This document shows positions 9,204 through 17,648 of a stretch of DNA of 35,486 nt, piece by piece. The notes under the pieces are model-generated. The model saw only the letters and a program-made list of their open reading frames with translations. It made no database searches and was not told the origin of the DNA. Made by a program: the position numbers and the translations under genes. Position 1 is the first letter of the stretch. Every line of letters starts with the position of its first letter. Source of the DNA: Candidatus Tidjanibacter gallistercoris (lineage in GTDB: Bacteria; Bacteroidota; Bacteroidia; Bacteroidales; Rikenellaceae); assembly GCA_019114205.1 (NCBI GenBank), contig DXFY01000072.1:1-35486 (forward strand), given 5' to 3'.

Positions 9204-11531
9204 TCACTTCCATCCCGGCGAAACCGGAGGCTGCGGTACGAAACTCTCGGTCGAAGCCATCCCCCCCGACGTCTGCGGCAGGAGCGACGGATAGAAGAAC
9301 AGCATATCGACCTGAGCCCCCGCATCGTTGTTCCAGAAAGCATATCCGATTACGTCATAGCTGTCCCACGACTCATCGAAGGAAACCCCGTCGGTACCCC
9401 AGGTACCGTACAGACTGTAACCATTTCCGATGTACATTTCCGAAGTAAAAGGCTCGAAGGTAACATTCGCTCCGGCAGCCGCTACCGGAGTGCCTCCGGC
9501 GAATTCGATGCGGCCGTCCGTAAAGTAGGCCCGGACGGCATCATCGGTCACCACGGTGCCGGACGTACTGTTCATCAGGCCGGAAACCAGATAGGATTTG
9601 CCGACCACCTCCTCGCGTACCGTAACAGGCTGCCAATAGGGGCCGTTCGCCTTCGCCGCATCGGTATAGAACGCCAGGGCCCAGGTACCTATGTATTTTC
9701 GGTATGCTTCGCTGTCTTCGCCCGGTATTAGGTCGAGTGTGGTAAAATCGACGCGATAGAATCCGCCGGCCACTCCGTCGGCATCGAACGCAAGGGCTGC
9801 GACCGTATAATCGGTGAGCGGTTTGAAATTGACGAATTCACGCTCTACCGATGCCGATTCGCTCTCGAACTCCAGTAAATCGCCTCCACCCGCGAGCGTT
9901 ATCTTCAGGTTCTCGTCGCTCACACCGCCCTGGAACGCTCCGAAGCGGACATATGCACTGCCGTCATTGACGAAACGTACGACGAACGACCGGTCGGACG
10001 CATCGACGTCCAGACTGCCCAACGCCGCCGCACTGCGCTGTGCCTCCACCGTAAAGGTACAGAGTTCGCCGATGCCGTCCGCCGACTCCGGTACCGCCAG
10101 CACGATATAACGGTCGGCCCGTCCCGACGGAACCGCAAGAGTCCGAACCGCCTCAGCCGCCGGAAACACGCTTCCCTCGCTCAGCACTCCCCGCAATTCA
10201 TCTTCGTACTCCTCTTTAAAAACGTTCTCGTAATCGGCTCCGGCATATACGGCCAGCCAATAGCGTTCGACGGCCGGAGAAGAAAACTCGAAACGAAGTT
10301 CCAGCAGGTCGGCCGCAAGCCATTCATAAGAGCCGGTCATCCGTTCCCCGCTCCGCACCAACGCTTTGGTACGGTAGGTCTCCGTCACCGTCTCCAGCGG
10401 CCGATGGTCGGCATCGTAAGGCTGGGCATAAACGACATACTCCATATCCGGCTCCACGGAAAATTCGCCGGGAATATCCCCGAACTGCTCCTGATACGTT
10501 TGGTTGGCCAGAATGAACTCTTCCATCGTATGACCGGCATTGTCCGCGAACCACTGCTCCAACACCGCCTTCTCCACATAGCCCGGTATGAACGACGCGC
10601 ATCCTTCTGCCATCACGAAGTTCACTAACATTCGATAAGGTGAATAGTTCTTCTGGTCTATGGTCATAATGACGGAACCGGCCTTCTCCGCCCCGTCGAA
10701 TACGAGTCCCTCGACAGGCAGCACCGTATTGCGGACGACGGTTATCGGCGACGCAAGCGTGCGCTCGATATAGCCGCCCTGCCCATCGAACAGACGGACA
10801 GTGAGCGCATCGTACTCCGCAGGCGGAACGGCGACATACACCGACAGAGGCGTATCGGAAAGCTGCGTATCGATACCCGTTACGGTCACCGAGCGGGCAG
10901 CCTGTCCCGTCTCCGCATAACCGACGAAAGAGCCGTCGAAATCAAACTGCATCCTGCCCGAAAGATTCAGCGCCTGCTCGCTCAGGTCGGTATTGCTGGT
11001 CAGCATGATTTTGGAGAGCATACTGCTGCCCGTAATGCGCAGTTCCAGCAATCCGAATACGTTCCGGAAAGCGAGACCGGACTCCGGGTCGCTGCCCGCA
11101 GCCACCATGGGGTTGAAGCCCGAAGCGAACGTCCCTGCCGCATAGGGCTGTTCGGCAGGTATCTCCATAACCGCCGACCCCGACTCGTAAACGGCCCCTG
11201 CGGCCGGATACGCCGCATAATACATACCGTCGGAACCGGCATCGAGCCAATCGCCGGCAAAGGTTGCCGAACGCTCCCCGGCTCCCTCCGTCAATCCGAA
11301 CACGGAACTGCCGCCGCTGTCATTCATCAGAAGAAACGAATCCCCCTCGTTCCACACGACCGAATAATCGGCACCGAGCACGGTACGCGTCATCTCCGTC
11401 GTCGCACGGATGCTCATCTCCCTCTGCGGTCCTGCCGGCTCCGGCCCTTCCGTACACGAAGAGAGCAGCACCGCCGCAGCGGTCGCCGCAGCGCAAAGGC
11501 CGCACATCACATTCCGTCCAATCTGTTTCAT
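9204..11531 (-). CDS. Large lipoprotein of unknown function, fimbrillin-like N-terminal region
   Basis: A 775-residue predicted lipoprotein. The signal peptide MKQIGRNVMCGLCAAATAAAVLLSSC ends in lipobox L-S-S-C26, so it is probably anchored in the cell envelope, perhaps surface-exposed. After it, an ATTEMTRTVLGADYSVVWNEGDSF segment resembles the start of fimbrillin-like (Mfa/FimA-type) and related Bacteroidota proteins, and residues ~30-270 could be such a beta-sandwich domain. The middle (~280-600) looks like two or three Ig/fibronectin-like modules (recurring LxFxxDxxG, YxVxAxAxDxxG patterns). The C-terminal ~150 residues start near YIGTWALAFY, are aromatic-rich and may form a lipocalin-like or ligand-binding beta fold. 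No enzymatic motif was recognised. It has its own promoter and terminator, so it is a single-gene unit. Domain calls are inferences; the lipoprotein call is firm. Confidence 0.8.
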   Translation of the reverse strand: MKQIGRNVMCGLCAAATAAAVLLSSCTEGPEPAGPQREMSIRATTEMTRTVLGADYSVVWNEGDSFLLMNDSGGSSVFGLTEGAGERSATFAGDWLDAGSDGMYYAAYPAAGAVYESGSAVMEIPAEQPYAAGTFASGFNPMVAAGSDPESGLAFRNVFGLLELRITGSSMLSKIMLTSNTDLSEQALNLSGRMQFDFDGSFVGYAETGQAARSVTVTGIDTQLSDTPLSVYVAVPPAEYDALTVRLFDGQGGYIERTLASPITVVRNTVLPVEGLVFDGAEKAGSVIMTIDQKNYSPYRMLVNFVMAEGCASFIPGYVEKAVLEQWFADNAGHTMEEFILANQTYQEQFGDIPGEFSVEPDMEYVVYAQPYDADHRPLETVTETYRTKALVRSGERMTGSYEWLAADLLELRFEFSSPAVERYWLAVYAGADYENVFKEEYEDELRGVLSEGSVFPAAEAVRTLAVPSGRADRYIVLAVPESADGIGELCTFTVEAQRSAAALGSLDVDASDRSFVVRFVNDGSAYVRFGAFQGGVSDENLKITLAGGGDLLEFESESASVEREFVNFKPLTDYTVAALAFDADGVAGGFYRVDFTTLDLIPGEDSEAYRKYIGTWALAFYTDAAKANGPYWQPVTVREEVVGKSYLVSGLMNSTSGTVVTDDAVRAYFTDGRIEFAGGTPVAAAGANVTFEPFTSEMYIGNGYSLYGTWGTDGVSFDESWDSYDVIGYAFWNNDAGAQVDMLFFYPSLLPQTSGGMASTESFVPQPPVSPGWK

Positions 11532-11559
11532 AGTCCTGAATTTAAGGTTAATGTTTAGT

Positions 11560-11567
11560 CAAAGGTA
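11560..11567 (-). promoter_or_regulatory. -7 promoter element (TACCTTTG) for the large lipoprotein gene
   Basis: A perfect TAnnTTTG match on the minus strand, about 30 bp upstream of the ATG at 11531. The sequence before it (11570-11600) is AT-rich. Confidence 0.65.
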
Positions 11568-11762
11568 AAGATACATTTCCGCATTTAAAATATTATATAT
11601 AAATGACATGAATTATCCGGAGAAGTACTGCTTCGGTGAAAGAAAGTACGGCGCACGCCTCGCCGGGAAACAGCCAAAGGCGTCACCGACAAGGACACCC
11701 CATCCTCCCCCACGGCCGGCAGCCATCCTTTTATCCGGTAAAATAAAATAATCCGGAAGTCG

Positions 11763-11782
11763 TTTATCTTATACAAGATAAA
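11763..11782. promoter_or_regulatory. Operator-like inverted repeat upstream of the ferredoxin gene
   Basis: Perfect 8-bp arms TTTATCTT and AAGATAAA, separated by ATAC. The repeat ends 3 bp before the -7 element, covering roughly -36 to -16 relative to the expected start site, a typical place for a repressor or activator dimer. The regulator is unknown. Confidence 0.5.
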
Positions 11783-11785
11783 TAC

Positions 11786-11793
11786 TATCTTTG
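11786..11793 (+). promoter_or_regulatory. -7 promoter element (TATCTTTG) for the ferredoxin gene
   Basis: A perfect TAnnTTTG match, 33 bp before the ATG at 11827. The leader is AT-rich, as expected for a highly expressed Bacteroidota gene. Confidence 0.7.
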
Positions 11794-11826
11794 CGAAGTT
11801 TTTAACAACACTTAAACACTAAAGAA

Positions 11827-12000
11827 ATGGCTTACAAAATCGATGAAAATGTCTGCATCTCCTGCGGTTCGTGCGCCGGAGAATGTCCTACCGAAGCAAT
11901 CTCTGCCGGCGACAACTCCTATGTTATCGACGCCGACAAATGCATCTCCTGCGGCACCTGCGCAAGCGTCTGCCCGACGGAGGCCATCTCGGAGGAGTAA
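11827..12000 (+). CDS. Bacterial-type 2[4Fe-4S] ferredoxin
   Basis: A 57-residue protein (MAYKIDENVCISCGSCAGEC...), short enough to be missed by length-filtered gene finding. It has two CxxCxxCxxxCP clusters: C10, C13, C16, C20-P and C39, C42, C45, C49-P, in the near-duplicate halves typical of clostridial-type ferredoxins. Each half ends PTEAIS. It carries low-potential electrons in the cytosol, for example for pyruvate:ferredoxin oxidoreductase or radical SAM enzymes. It has its own promoter and a very strong hairpin right after the stop, so it should be a compact, abundant single-gene transcript. The radical SAM gene mqnC follows, but from its own promoter, so a functional link is only possible. 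Confidence 0.95.
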   Translation: MAYKIDENVCISCGSCAGECPTEAISAGDNSYVIDADKCISCGTCASVCPTEAISEE

Positions 12001-12014
12001 TCGGATATTTCCAG

Positions 12015-12054
12015 AATACGAAAGGGTGCGGATGCCGCACCCTTTCGTATTTTC
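12015..12054 (+). terminator. Terminator of the ferredoxin gene
   Basis: A perfect 17-bp stem (12015-12031 with 12035-12051) with a 3-nt loop, then a short T run. It starts 14 bp after the ferredoxin stop. Confidence 0.8.
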
Positions 12055-12094
12055 GACAGGCACCGGAAACCCGTCCTGCCTCCGCATTTTTTCC

Positions 12095-12102
12095 TAACTT
12101 TG
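12095..12102 (+). promoter_or_regulatory. -7 promoter element (TAACTTTG) for mqnC
   Basis: A perfect TAnnTTTG match 20 bp before the ATG at 12123, after the ferredoxin terminator, which supports separate transcription of mqnC. Confidence 0.7.
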
Positions 12103-12122
12103 CCCCGCAAACGAACCGTACG

Positions 12123-13235
12123 ATGAATTCCGACACGATATTCCGAAAGGCGCTCGACCGGCAGGCGCTTTCGTTCGACGAGGCGCTGTGGCTCTACGAA
12201 ACGGTACCGCCCGGCGAGCTTTTCCACCTGGCCGACACCGTGCGCCGCAACACGGTAGCCGACCCCGGCTGCGTCACCTGGCAGATAGACCGCAACGTGA
12301 ACATCACCAACGTCTGCATATCGGGCTGCAAGTTCTGCAACTTCCATTGCCGCCCGGACGGTCCCGCGGCGTTCGTGACCACCGCAGCGGAATACGACGG
12401 GAAGATAGAAGAGACGCTGCGTCTGGGCGGTGACCAGTTGCTGCTCCAGGGCGGTCTTCACCCACGGCTCGGCATCGACTTTTACGAAGACTTGTTCCGC
12501 AGCCTCAAGGCCCGCCATCCGGAAATCAGGCTCCATGCGCTCGGCGCTCCGGAGGTGTATCATATCGCCCGTATCAGCCGCCTCTCCGTACACGAAACGC
12601 TCGCCCGGCTGCGCGATGCGGGGCTCGACTCGCTGCCCGGTGCGGGTGCGGAAATCCTGTGCGACGAAGTGCGGCGGCGCATCTCCCCCGGCAAGCCCAC
12701 CGCAGTGCAGTGGTGCGAAGTGATGCGCGAGGCCCATCGGATGAACTTCCCCACCTCGGCCACGATGATGTACGGTCACGTGGAAACTCCCGCCCAGCGC
12801 ATCGAACACCTGCTGCTCCTGCGCGACCTGCAGGCCGAATGCCCCACCGGCCATTACGGCTTCATCGCCTTCATTCCGTGGATATTTTGCAGCGACGGCA
12901 CACAGCTCGAACGGGAAGGGGTGCGTTCGCATTTCTCGCCGCTCGAATACCTGCGCATCATCGCCGTAAGCCGCATCGTGCTGAACAACATACGCAACAT
13001 ACAGGCCTCGTGGCTCACCGTCGGGAAAGCCACGGCGCAAATCGCACTGCACTGCGGGGCCAACGACTTCGGCTCGATTATGATAGAGGAACACGTGGTC
13101 TCCTCGGCCGGAGCACGCAACACCTTCGACGCCGAAGGAATCCAGCAGGCCATCCGCGAAGCGGGATTCACCCCCCGGCTGCGCGACCAGCTCTACCGGG
13201 AACGCACCTGCCGGCCTGCCACCGCCGAACGATAG
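12123..13235 (+). CDS. mqnC: Cyclic dehypoxanthinyl futalosine synthase (menaquinone biosynthesis)
   Basis: A 370-residue radical SAM enzyme. The cluster motif is C65-x3-C69-x2-C72 (VCISGCKFC). Downstream segments match MqnC well: GGDQLLLQGGLHP, a YEDLFRSLKARHPEIRLHAL block, SVHETLARLRDAGLDSLPGAGAEIL split over ~165-190, then TSATMMYGHVETP and HYGFIAFIPWIF. MqnC cyclises dehypoxanthine futalosine in the futalosine route to menaquinone. The related enzymes MqnE and CofG are less likely, given the LLQGGLHP and GHVETP segments. In MqnC the last of these motifs usually reads PWxFQPxNT; here it is PWIFCSDGT, a possible small divergence. The ATG at 12123 gives the usual length and lies 20 bp after a -7 element. 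No other mqn gene is in the window. Confidence 0.85.
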   Translation: MNSDTIFRKALDRQALSFDEALWLYETVPPGELFHLADTVRRNTVADPGCVTWQIDRNVNITNVCISGCKFCNFHCRPDGPAAFVTTAAEYDGKIEETLRLGGDQLLLQGGLHPRLGIDFYEDLFRSLKARHPEIRLHALGAPEVYHIARISRLSVHETLARLRDAGLDSLPGAGAEILCDEVRRRISPGKPTAVQWCEVMREAHRMNFPTSATMMYGHVETPAQRIEHLLLLRDLQAECPTGHYGFIAFIPWIFCSDGTQLEREGVRSHFSPLEYLRIIAVSRIVLNNIRNIQASWLTVGKATAQIALHCGANDFGSIMIEEHVVSSAGARNTFDAEGIQQAIREAGFTPRLRDQLYRERTCRPATAER

Positions 13236-14063
13236 CACCATAACCCGCCCTTACGCATGCGCGCGCCTCAGGGCCGCGAAAGGGAAAGGGTACGCGCACC
13301 GTAACCGCCCGAACCGCAGGCCGAAATACGCAGAAAACGTTCACCCAGCCGCTGACCGCCTCTACCGGGAAGGCCTGGCCGGGAACGGACCGGCAATCCC
13401 CGCCCGACCGCTTCCTTCCTCTACCGGGAGTATATTGCAATACCGGCAGCCGAAAATTTGTTCCCATTGCGTACACGCTTCCGACCGCAGTTCCGCAATA
13501 CGCAGCATATCGAAGCCGCACACGGTACGCTCCGCAGCCGAACCGAAACTCGTAATTGCCGCACGCCGGCCGCAACCGCTCCTACTCTGGTTCAAGGCAA
13601 AAGCGCGGTTCCATGAACTGCTCCGCCCTGTCCGGATACGCTGCGTACCGCCGCAAAGCCATGAACCGGAAACCGCAGACACCGCAGCCGAACCGCCCGC
13701 AGGTACAGCCGATACGGTTCAAGGCCTTACGGTTTTCATGCCCCGTCCCTCCGGCCCCCGAAGACCCGGAACTCCAATCCTCTTAACGCCAATCCCCGCG
13801 CTGCATTCCGAAGCCGCACACGCTCCGGCCCATTTCCGCCGCATAACGGAACACCCGAAAAAACGACACAGGCGATTCATCCAACGGATAACCCGCATCC
13901 GCAGCGACAGACCGTCGGAACAACAAGCCAATACCTGCCCTTACCGACGAAAACCCGCCAAAACTCCCGACACTCATACAGTCTTCGAAGCATGAACGAA
14001 GTCCGACCGTCGCACACAACCTTCAATCAGCAGCAGCACGTCCCACACGCCCCCGTGACGAAC
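13236..14063. other. Long non-coding spacer after mqnC with diverged short repeats
   Basis: About 830 bp between the convergent mqnC and bipA. No convincing gene or TAnnTTTG element on either strand. Diverged repeats are present: the 11-mer CTCTACCGGGA at 13360-13370 and 13419-13429 (also in mqnC at 13191-13201); a 25-27 bp unit beginning GGTTCAAGGC at 13589 and 13716; and the 13-mer CGAAGCCGCACAC at 13511 and 13809. The plus strand is visibly C-rich and G-poor. Confidence 0.5.
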
Positions 14064-14093
14064 GAAGGGCCGCGTCTGAAGACGCGGCCCTTC
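14064..14093 (-). terminator. Hairpin terminator between bipA and mqnC
   Basis: A perfect 13-bp stem (14064-14076 with 14081-14093) and 4-nt loop, 21 bp beyond the bipA stop. The T-rich tail is weak on both strands, but position suggests it ends bipA. Confidence 0.6.
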
Positions 14094-14114
14094 CCGTATT
14101 CGGTCGTCCGGACA

Positions 14115-15914
14115 TCATTTGGATGCGCGCTTGCGCTCCGTCTCGTCGAGCAGGATTTTCCGAAGCCGCATCGCCTTGGGCGTCACCTCCACGTACTCGT
14201 CCTCCTTGATATATTCCAGCGCCTCTTCGAGCGAAAAGATGACCGCCGGGGCAATGTTCATCTTCTCGTCCGAACCGCTCGCCCGCATGTTGGTCAGTTT
14301 CTTCGACTTGGTCAGGTTGATGGTAATGTCCCCTTCGCGGGTGCTCTCGCCCACCACCTGCCCGCAGTATATCTCGTCGCCGGGCGAAACGAAGAAACGC
14401 CCCCTGTCCTGCAGCTTGTTGATGGCATAGGCATACGCCTGTCCCGTCTCCATGGCTATCAGCGAACCGTTGCTGCGCATTTCGATTTCGCCCTTGTACG
14501 GCTCGAATCCCTTGAGGCGGTGCGCCATCACCGCTTCGCCTGCCGTGGCGGTCAGCAGATTGCTCCGCAGACCGATGATGCCGCGCGAAGGAATGTCGAA
14601 CTCCAGCCTCGTGCGCCCGTTCTCGGAAACCATGTTCACGAGCGCACCCTTGCGCTTGGTAGTCATTTCGATGGCCTTGCCCGAATATTCGTCGGGCAGG
14701 TCTATGGTAAGCTCCTCGACGGGTTCGCACCTGCGACCGTCGATTTCCTTGATGATGACCTTGGGCTGCCCCACCTGCAGCTCGTACCCTTCCCGGCGCA
14801 TCGTTTCGATGAGCACGGAAAGGTGCAGCACGCCGCGGCCGTACACCACGAAGCTGTCCGCCGTCGCACCCGGCTCCACGCGCAGGGCAAGGTTCTTCTC
14901 CAGCTCGCGGTCGAGCCGTTCCTTGATGTGGCGCGAGGTCACGTACTTTCCGTCGCGGCCGAAAAACGGCGAATCGTTGATGGTGAACAGCATGCTCATC
15001 GTGGGCTCGTCGATGGCAATCGGTTCGAGCGGTTCGGGATTGTCGTAATCGCATATCGTGTCGCCTATCTCGAATCCGTCGATACCGACTATGGCGCATA
15101 TTTCGCCGCACGGCACCTCGTCCACCTTCGTTTTGCCGAGCCCCTCGAATGTCATCAGTTCCTTTATTCTGGTTTTCACCATGGTCACCCCGTCGCGCTT
15201 GGCCAGCGTCACGTTCATGCCCGAACGGAGCGTTCCCCGCGTCAGCTTGCCCACGGCGATACGTCCCACGTAAGGGGAATATTCGAGCGAAGTGATGAGC
15301 ATCTGGGGCGTCCCCTCCCGGACGGCCGGTTCGGGAATATCGTCGATAATCGCATCGAGCAGCGGCGTGATGCTGTCCGTCCGCTCGCCCAGCTTGTTGG
15401 ACATCCAGCCCTGTTTCGCACTGCCGTACACGGTGCGGTAATCGAGCTGCTCCTCGTTGGCATTGAGGGTGAACATCAGGTCGAACACCTGTTCGTTCAC
15501 GAACTCCGGCCGGCAGTTGGGCTTGTCGACCTTGTTGATGACCACGATGGGTTTCTTGCCGAGCGCCAGTGCCTTCTGAAGTACGAAACGCGTCTGGGGC
15601 ATGGTTCCCTCGAAAGCGTCCACGAGCAGCAGCACCCCGTCGGCCATATTCAGCACGCGCTCCACCTCGCCTCCGAAATCGGAGTGGCCGGGCGTATCGA
15701 TGATGTTGATTTTATAATCCTTGTAAATGACCGATACGTTCTTGGAAAGTATCGTGATGCCCCGCTCGCGCTCGATGTCGTTGTTGTCGAGGATGAGCTC
15801 GCCCGCAGAGGCGGCGTTACGGAACAAATGTCCCTGAATTATCATCTTGTCCACGAGCGTCGTTTTGCCGTGGTCCACATGAGCGATGATGGCGATGTTG
15901 CGCAGTTTCCGCAT
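14115..15914 (-). CDS. typA: Translational GTPase BipA/TypA
   Basis: A 599-residue ribosome-associated GTPase of the BipA/TypA family, about the family's usual size (~600). The GTPase motifs are clear: [12 protein letters not shown] (G1), RGITI (G2), [16 protein letters not shown] (G3), NKVDK (G4). The EF-G-like domains and the BipA-specific C-terminal domain follow, including [22 protein letters not shown] and [20 protein letters not shown]. BipA helps 50S subunit assembly and growth under stress or low temperature. The frame is open upstream to a GTG at 15947, but the ATG at 15914 gives the canonical start [16 protein letters not shown] and is preferred. A TACCTTTG element at 16034-16041 would give a ~110-nt leader. 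Confidence 0.97.
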   Translation of the reverse strand: MRKLRNIAIIAHVDHGKTTLVDKMIIQGHLFRNAASAGELILDNNDIERERGITILSKNVSVIYKDYKINIIDTPGHSDFGGEVERVLNMADGVLLLVDAFEGTMPQTRFVLQKALALGKKPIVVINKVDKPNCRPEFVNEQVFDLMFTLNANEEQLDYRTVYGSAKQGWMSNKLGERTDSITPLLDAIIDDIPEPAVREGTPQMLITSLEYSPYVGRIAVGKLTRGTLRSGMNVTLAKRDGVTMVKTRIKELMTFEGLGKTKVDEVPCGEICAIVGIDGFEIGDTICDYDNPEPLEPIAIDEPTMSMLFTINDSPFFGRDGKYVTSRHIKERLDRELEKNLALRVEPGATADSFVVYGRGVLHLSVLIETMRREGYELQVGQPKVIIKEIDGRRCEPVEELTIDLPDEYSGKAIEMTTKRKGALVNMVSENGRTRLEFDIPSRGIIGLRSNLLTATAGEAVMAHRLKGFEPYKGEIEMRSNGSLIAMETGQAYAYAINKLQDRGRFFVSPGDEIYCGQVVGESTREGDITINLTKSKKLTNMRASGSDEKMNIAPAVIFSLEEALEYIKEDEYVEVTPKAMRLRKILLDETERKRASK

Positions 15915-16033
15915 AGGTTGTCGAAATTTCCTTTTCTTCGTCCGCACCTCCCCTCTGAAAGCGCGGCCGCCGCGCCGGCAGGAGGCTGCCGCATACCGAC
16001 CGGGACAGCGGCCCGCCCGTCCCGATTAGGGCG

Positions 16034-16041
16034 CAAAGGTA
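16034..16041 (-). promoter_or_regulatory. -7 promoter element (TACCTTTG) for bipA
   Basis: A perfect TAnnTTTG match on the minus strand. It implies an untranslated leader of about 110 nt before the ATG at 15914, longer than for most genes here. Confidence 0.6.
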
Positions 16042-16147
16042 CGAATAAATCGAAGATTTCGCACCAAAAAATCGCGGCGGCAGGGACGGAGCCTCCCCGC
16101 GGTGAAAATATTCGATTTCTTTATGACGATACTAACGGATTCCCGAT

Positions 16148-16155
16148 TATCTTTG
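16148..16155 (+). promoter_or_regulatory. -7 promoter element (TATCTTTG) for aroB
   Basis: A perfect TAnnTTTG match 25 bp before the ATG at 16181, divergent from the bipA promoter about 110 bp away. Confidence 0.7.
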
Positions 16156-16180
16156 CAACTTCTGCGGGAAGCTATTGCTT

Positions 16181-17236
16181 ATGGAAGACATCATCGACAT
16201 CATCTGCGACGAAGGGGCACGGTCCAGAATCGTCATAGGCTCGGCGGCGGAGCATTTCCGGAAGCTGATGCCCGGCGACGCCACGCGTACGGTCATCATC
16301 ACCGACGCCAAGGTGCACGCCAACAACCTCGCATTCGTCAACGCGCACGAACACATCGTCATCGGTCAGGGCGAAAGCAGCAAGACCTTCGTCAAACTCG
16401 AAGAGGTGTACCGCCAGCTCCTCAACATGGGAGCCGACCGCGGGACGTTCATCGTGGGCATGGGCGGCGGCATCGTGACCGACATCACCGGCTTCGTCGC
16501 CTCCACCTACATGCGCGGCGTCCGCTTCGCCTTCCTGCCCACCACCCTGCTCGCGCAGGTCGATGCGAGCATCGGCGGCAAGAACGGCGTGAATCTCGAC
16601 GGATACAAGAACATCATCGGCGTCTTCAACCAACCGGAATTCGTCCTCTGCGACCCCGAACTGCTCGCCAGTCTTCCCGACAGAGAGTTCCGCGCGGGAC
16701 TCGCCGAAGTAATCAAGGCCGGCATCATCGGCGACCCGGAACTCTTCGCAATGGTCGAACGCCACACGTTCGAGGAAATCCGGTCGGATGCAGCGCTGCT
16801 GCGCGAACTGATTCTCCGTTCCATCCGGGTAAAGACATCCATCGTCGAACACGACCAGCGCGAACGGGGCGAACGGCGCAAGCTCAACCTCGGCCACACC
16901 TTCGCTCACGCCATCGAAAAGAGCTTCACGAACCTTTCCCACGGCGAGGCTGTGGCGGCGGGCATGGCCATCATCTGCGACGCCGCGGTGCGTTCCGGCA
17001 AACTCGACGAGCGCACGGCCGCCCGCATCAAGGGCGTCATCGGCGGCATGGGGCTTCCGACCGAATACCCCGTCGAGATGCGCCAGCTGCTCATCGCCAT
17101 CCGTGCCGACAAGAAACGCGAAGGACGCAGCATCTACCTCGTCTTCCCCAATACAATCGGCGACTGCTCGGTGGAAAAGGTCGATACCGAAGACCTGGAA
17201 CGCATCTTTCTGGAATCCTCCGCCGCGAAGTCATAG
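16181..17236 (+). CDS. aroB: 3-dehydroquinate synthase
   Basis: A 351-residue enzyme of the shikimate pathway that closes 3-deoxy-arabino-heptulosonate 7-phosphate to 3-dehydroquinate, using NAD and a divalent metal. The NAD-binding motif GMGGGIVTD lies at 93-101. The FLPTTLLAQVDASIGGKNGVN block spans ~118-138. Metal ligands are E176 (LAEVIKAGII), H239 (LGHTFAHAIE) and H254 (LSHGEAVAAGM). A TTG two codons upstream is also in frame, but the ATG at 16181 is preferred, with a -7 element 25 bp before it. No other aro gene is adjacent. A terminator follows 35 bp after the stop. Confidence 0.97.
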   Translation: MEDIIDIICDEGARSRIVIGSAAEHFRKLMPGDATRTVIITDAKVHANNLAFVNAHEHIVIGQGESSKTFVKLEEVYRQLLNMGADRGTFIVGMGGGIVTDITGFVASTYMRGVRFAFLPTTLLAQVDASIGGKNGVNLDGYKNIIGVFNQPEFVLCDPELLASLPDREFRAGLAEVIKAGIIGDPELFAMVERHTFEEIRSDAALLRELILRSIRVKTSIVEHDQRERGERRKLNLGHTFAHAIEKSFTNLSHGEAVAAGMAIICDAAVRSGKLDERTAARIKGVIGGMGLPTEYPVEMRQLLIAIRADKKREGRSIYLVFPNTIGDCSVEKVDTEDLERIFLESSAAKS

Positions 17237-17271
17237 CACCGACACATCCCTGTCTTCCGACATACGAAACG

Positions 17272-17308
17272 AACCGGGCAAATCCGACAAGGTCTGCCCG
17301 GTTTTCTT
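17272..17308 (+). terminator. Rho-independent terminator of aroB
   Basis: A 9-bp outer stem (AACCGGGCA 17272-17280 with TGCCCGGTT 17295-17303), with an inner GAC/GTC pairing, followed by TTTTCTT. Confidence 0.75.
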
Positions 17309-17312
17309 ACAG

Positions 17313-17444
17313 TCTACATCAAACCACAACGTTGGCCTTCACGTTGCGGCCACAGCCTCGGTCGTATCTTATGCCGATTCTACATCCAACCACAACCGTC
17401 CGACACATAGATTTTCCGACGTTGCGGTTGTACCCTATTCCGAT
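17313..17444. repeat. Two diverged 66-bp tandem units after aroB
   Basis: Units at 17313-17378 and 17379-17444 are exactly 66 bp each. The first 18 bp (TCTACATC[A/C]AACCACAAC) match at 17/18 and the last 18 bp at 14/18. The middle is diverged, but both units hold ACGTTGCGG (17341 and 17419). A third unit may begin at 17445 (TCTACGACC) but fades quickly. The block lies just after the aroB terminator. Confidence 0.6.
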
Positions 17445-17648
17445 TCTACGACCGAACGATGTGCCTGCGGAGCATGCGACCGGTCGCATGCCGCCCGCCG
17501 CAAGTCTATGCCGCTCCCGGACAAAATCAATCCGAAACCGGGGGAAGAAAAGCGCCGCACCGTATTGCTGCCGGACACGGTCCGGGAACGGCAGTCCCCT
17601 GACGGCTCCCCCCTGAATGAAAACCGACGGGGCGGGCCGACGACGATA
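17445..17648. other. Spacer with a 20-bp perfect palindrome
   Basis: About 200 bp between the repeat units and the convergent queG gene. It contains the palindrome GCATGCGACCGGTCGCATGC at 17472-17491. No gene is recognised. Confidence 0.5.

Noticed and set aside
17461-17648. Possible CRISPR or insertion-sequence remnant around the palindrome
   Set aside because: There is only one palindrome and two diverged 66-bp units; no regular spacers and no transposase remnant.
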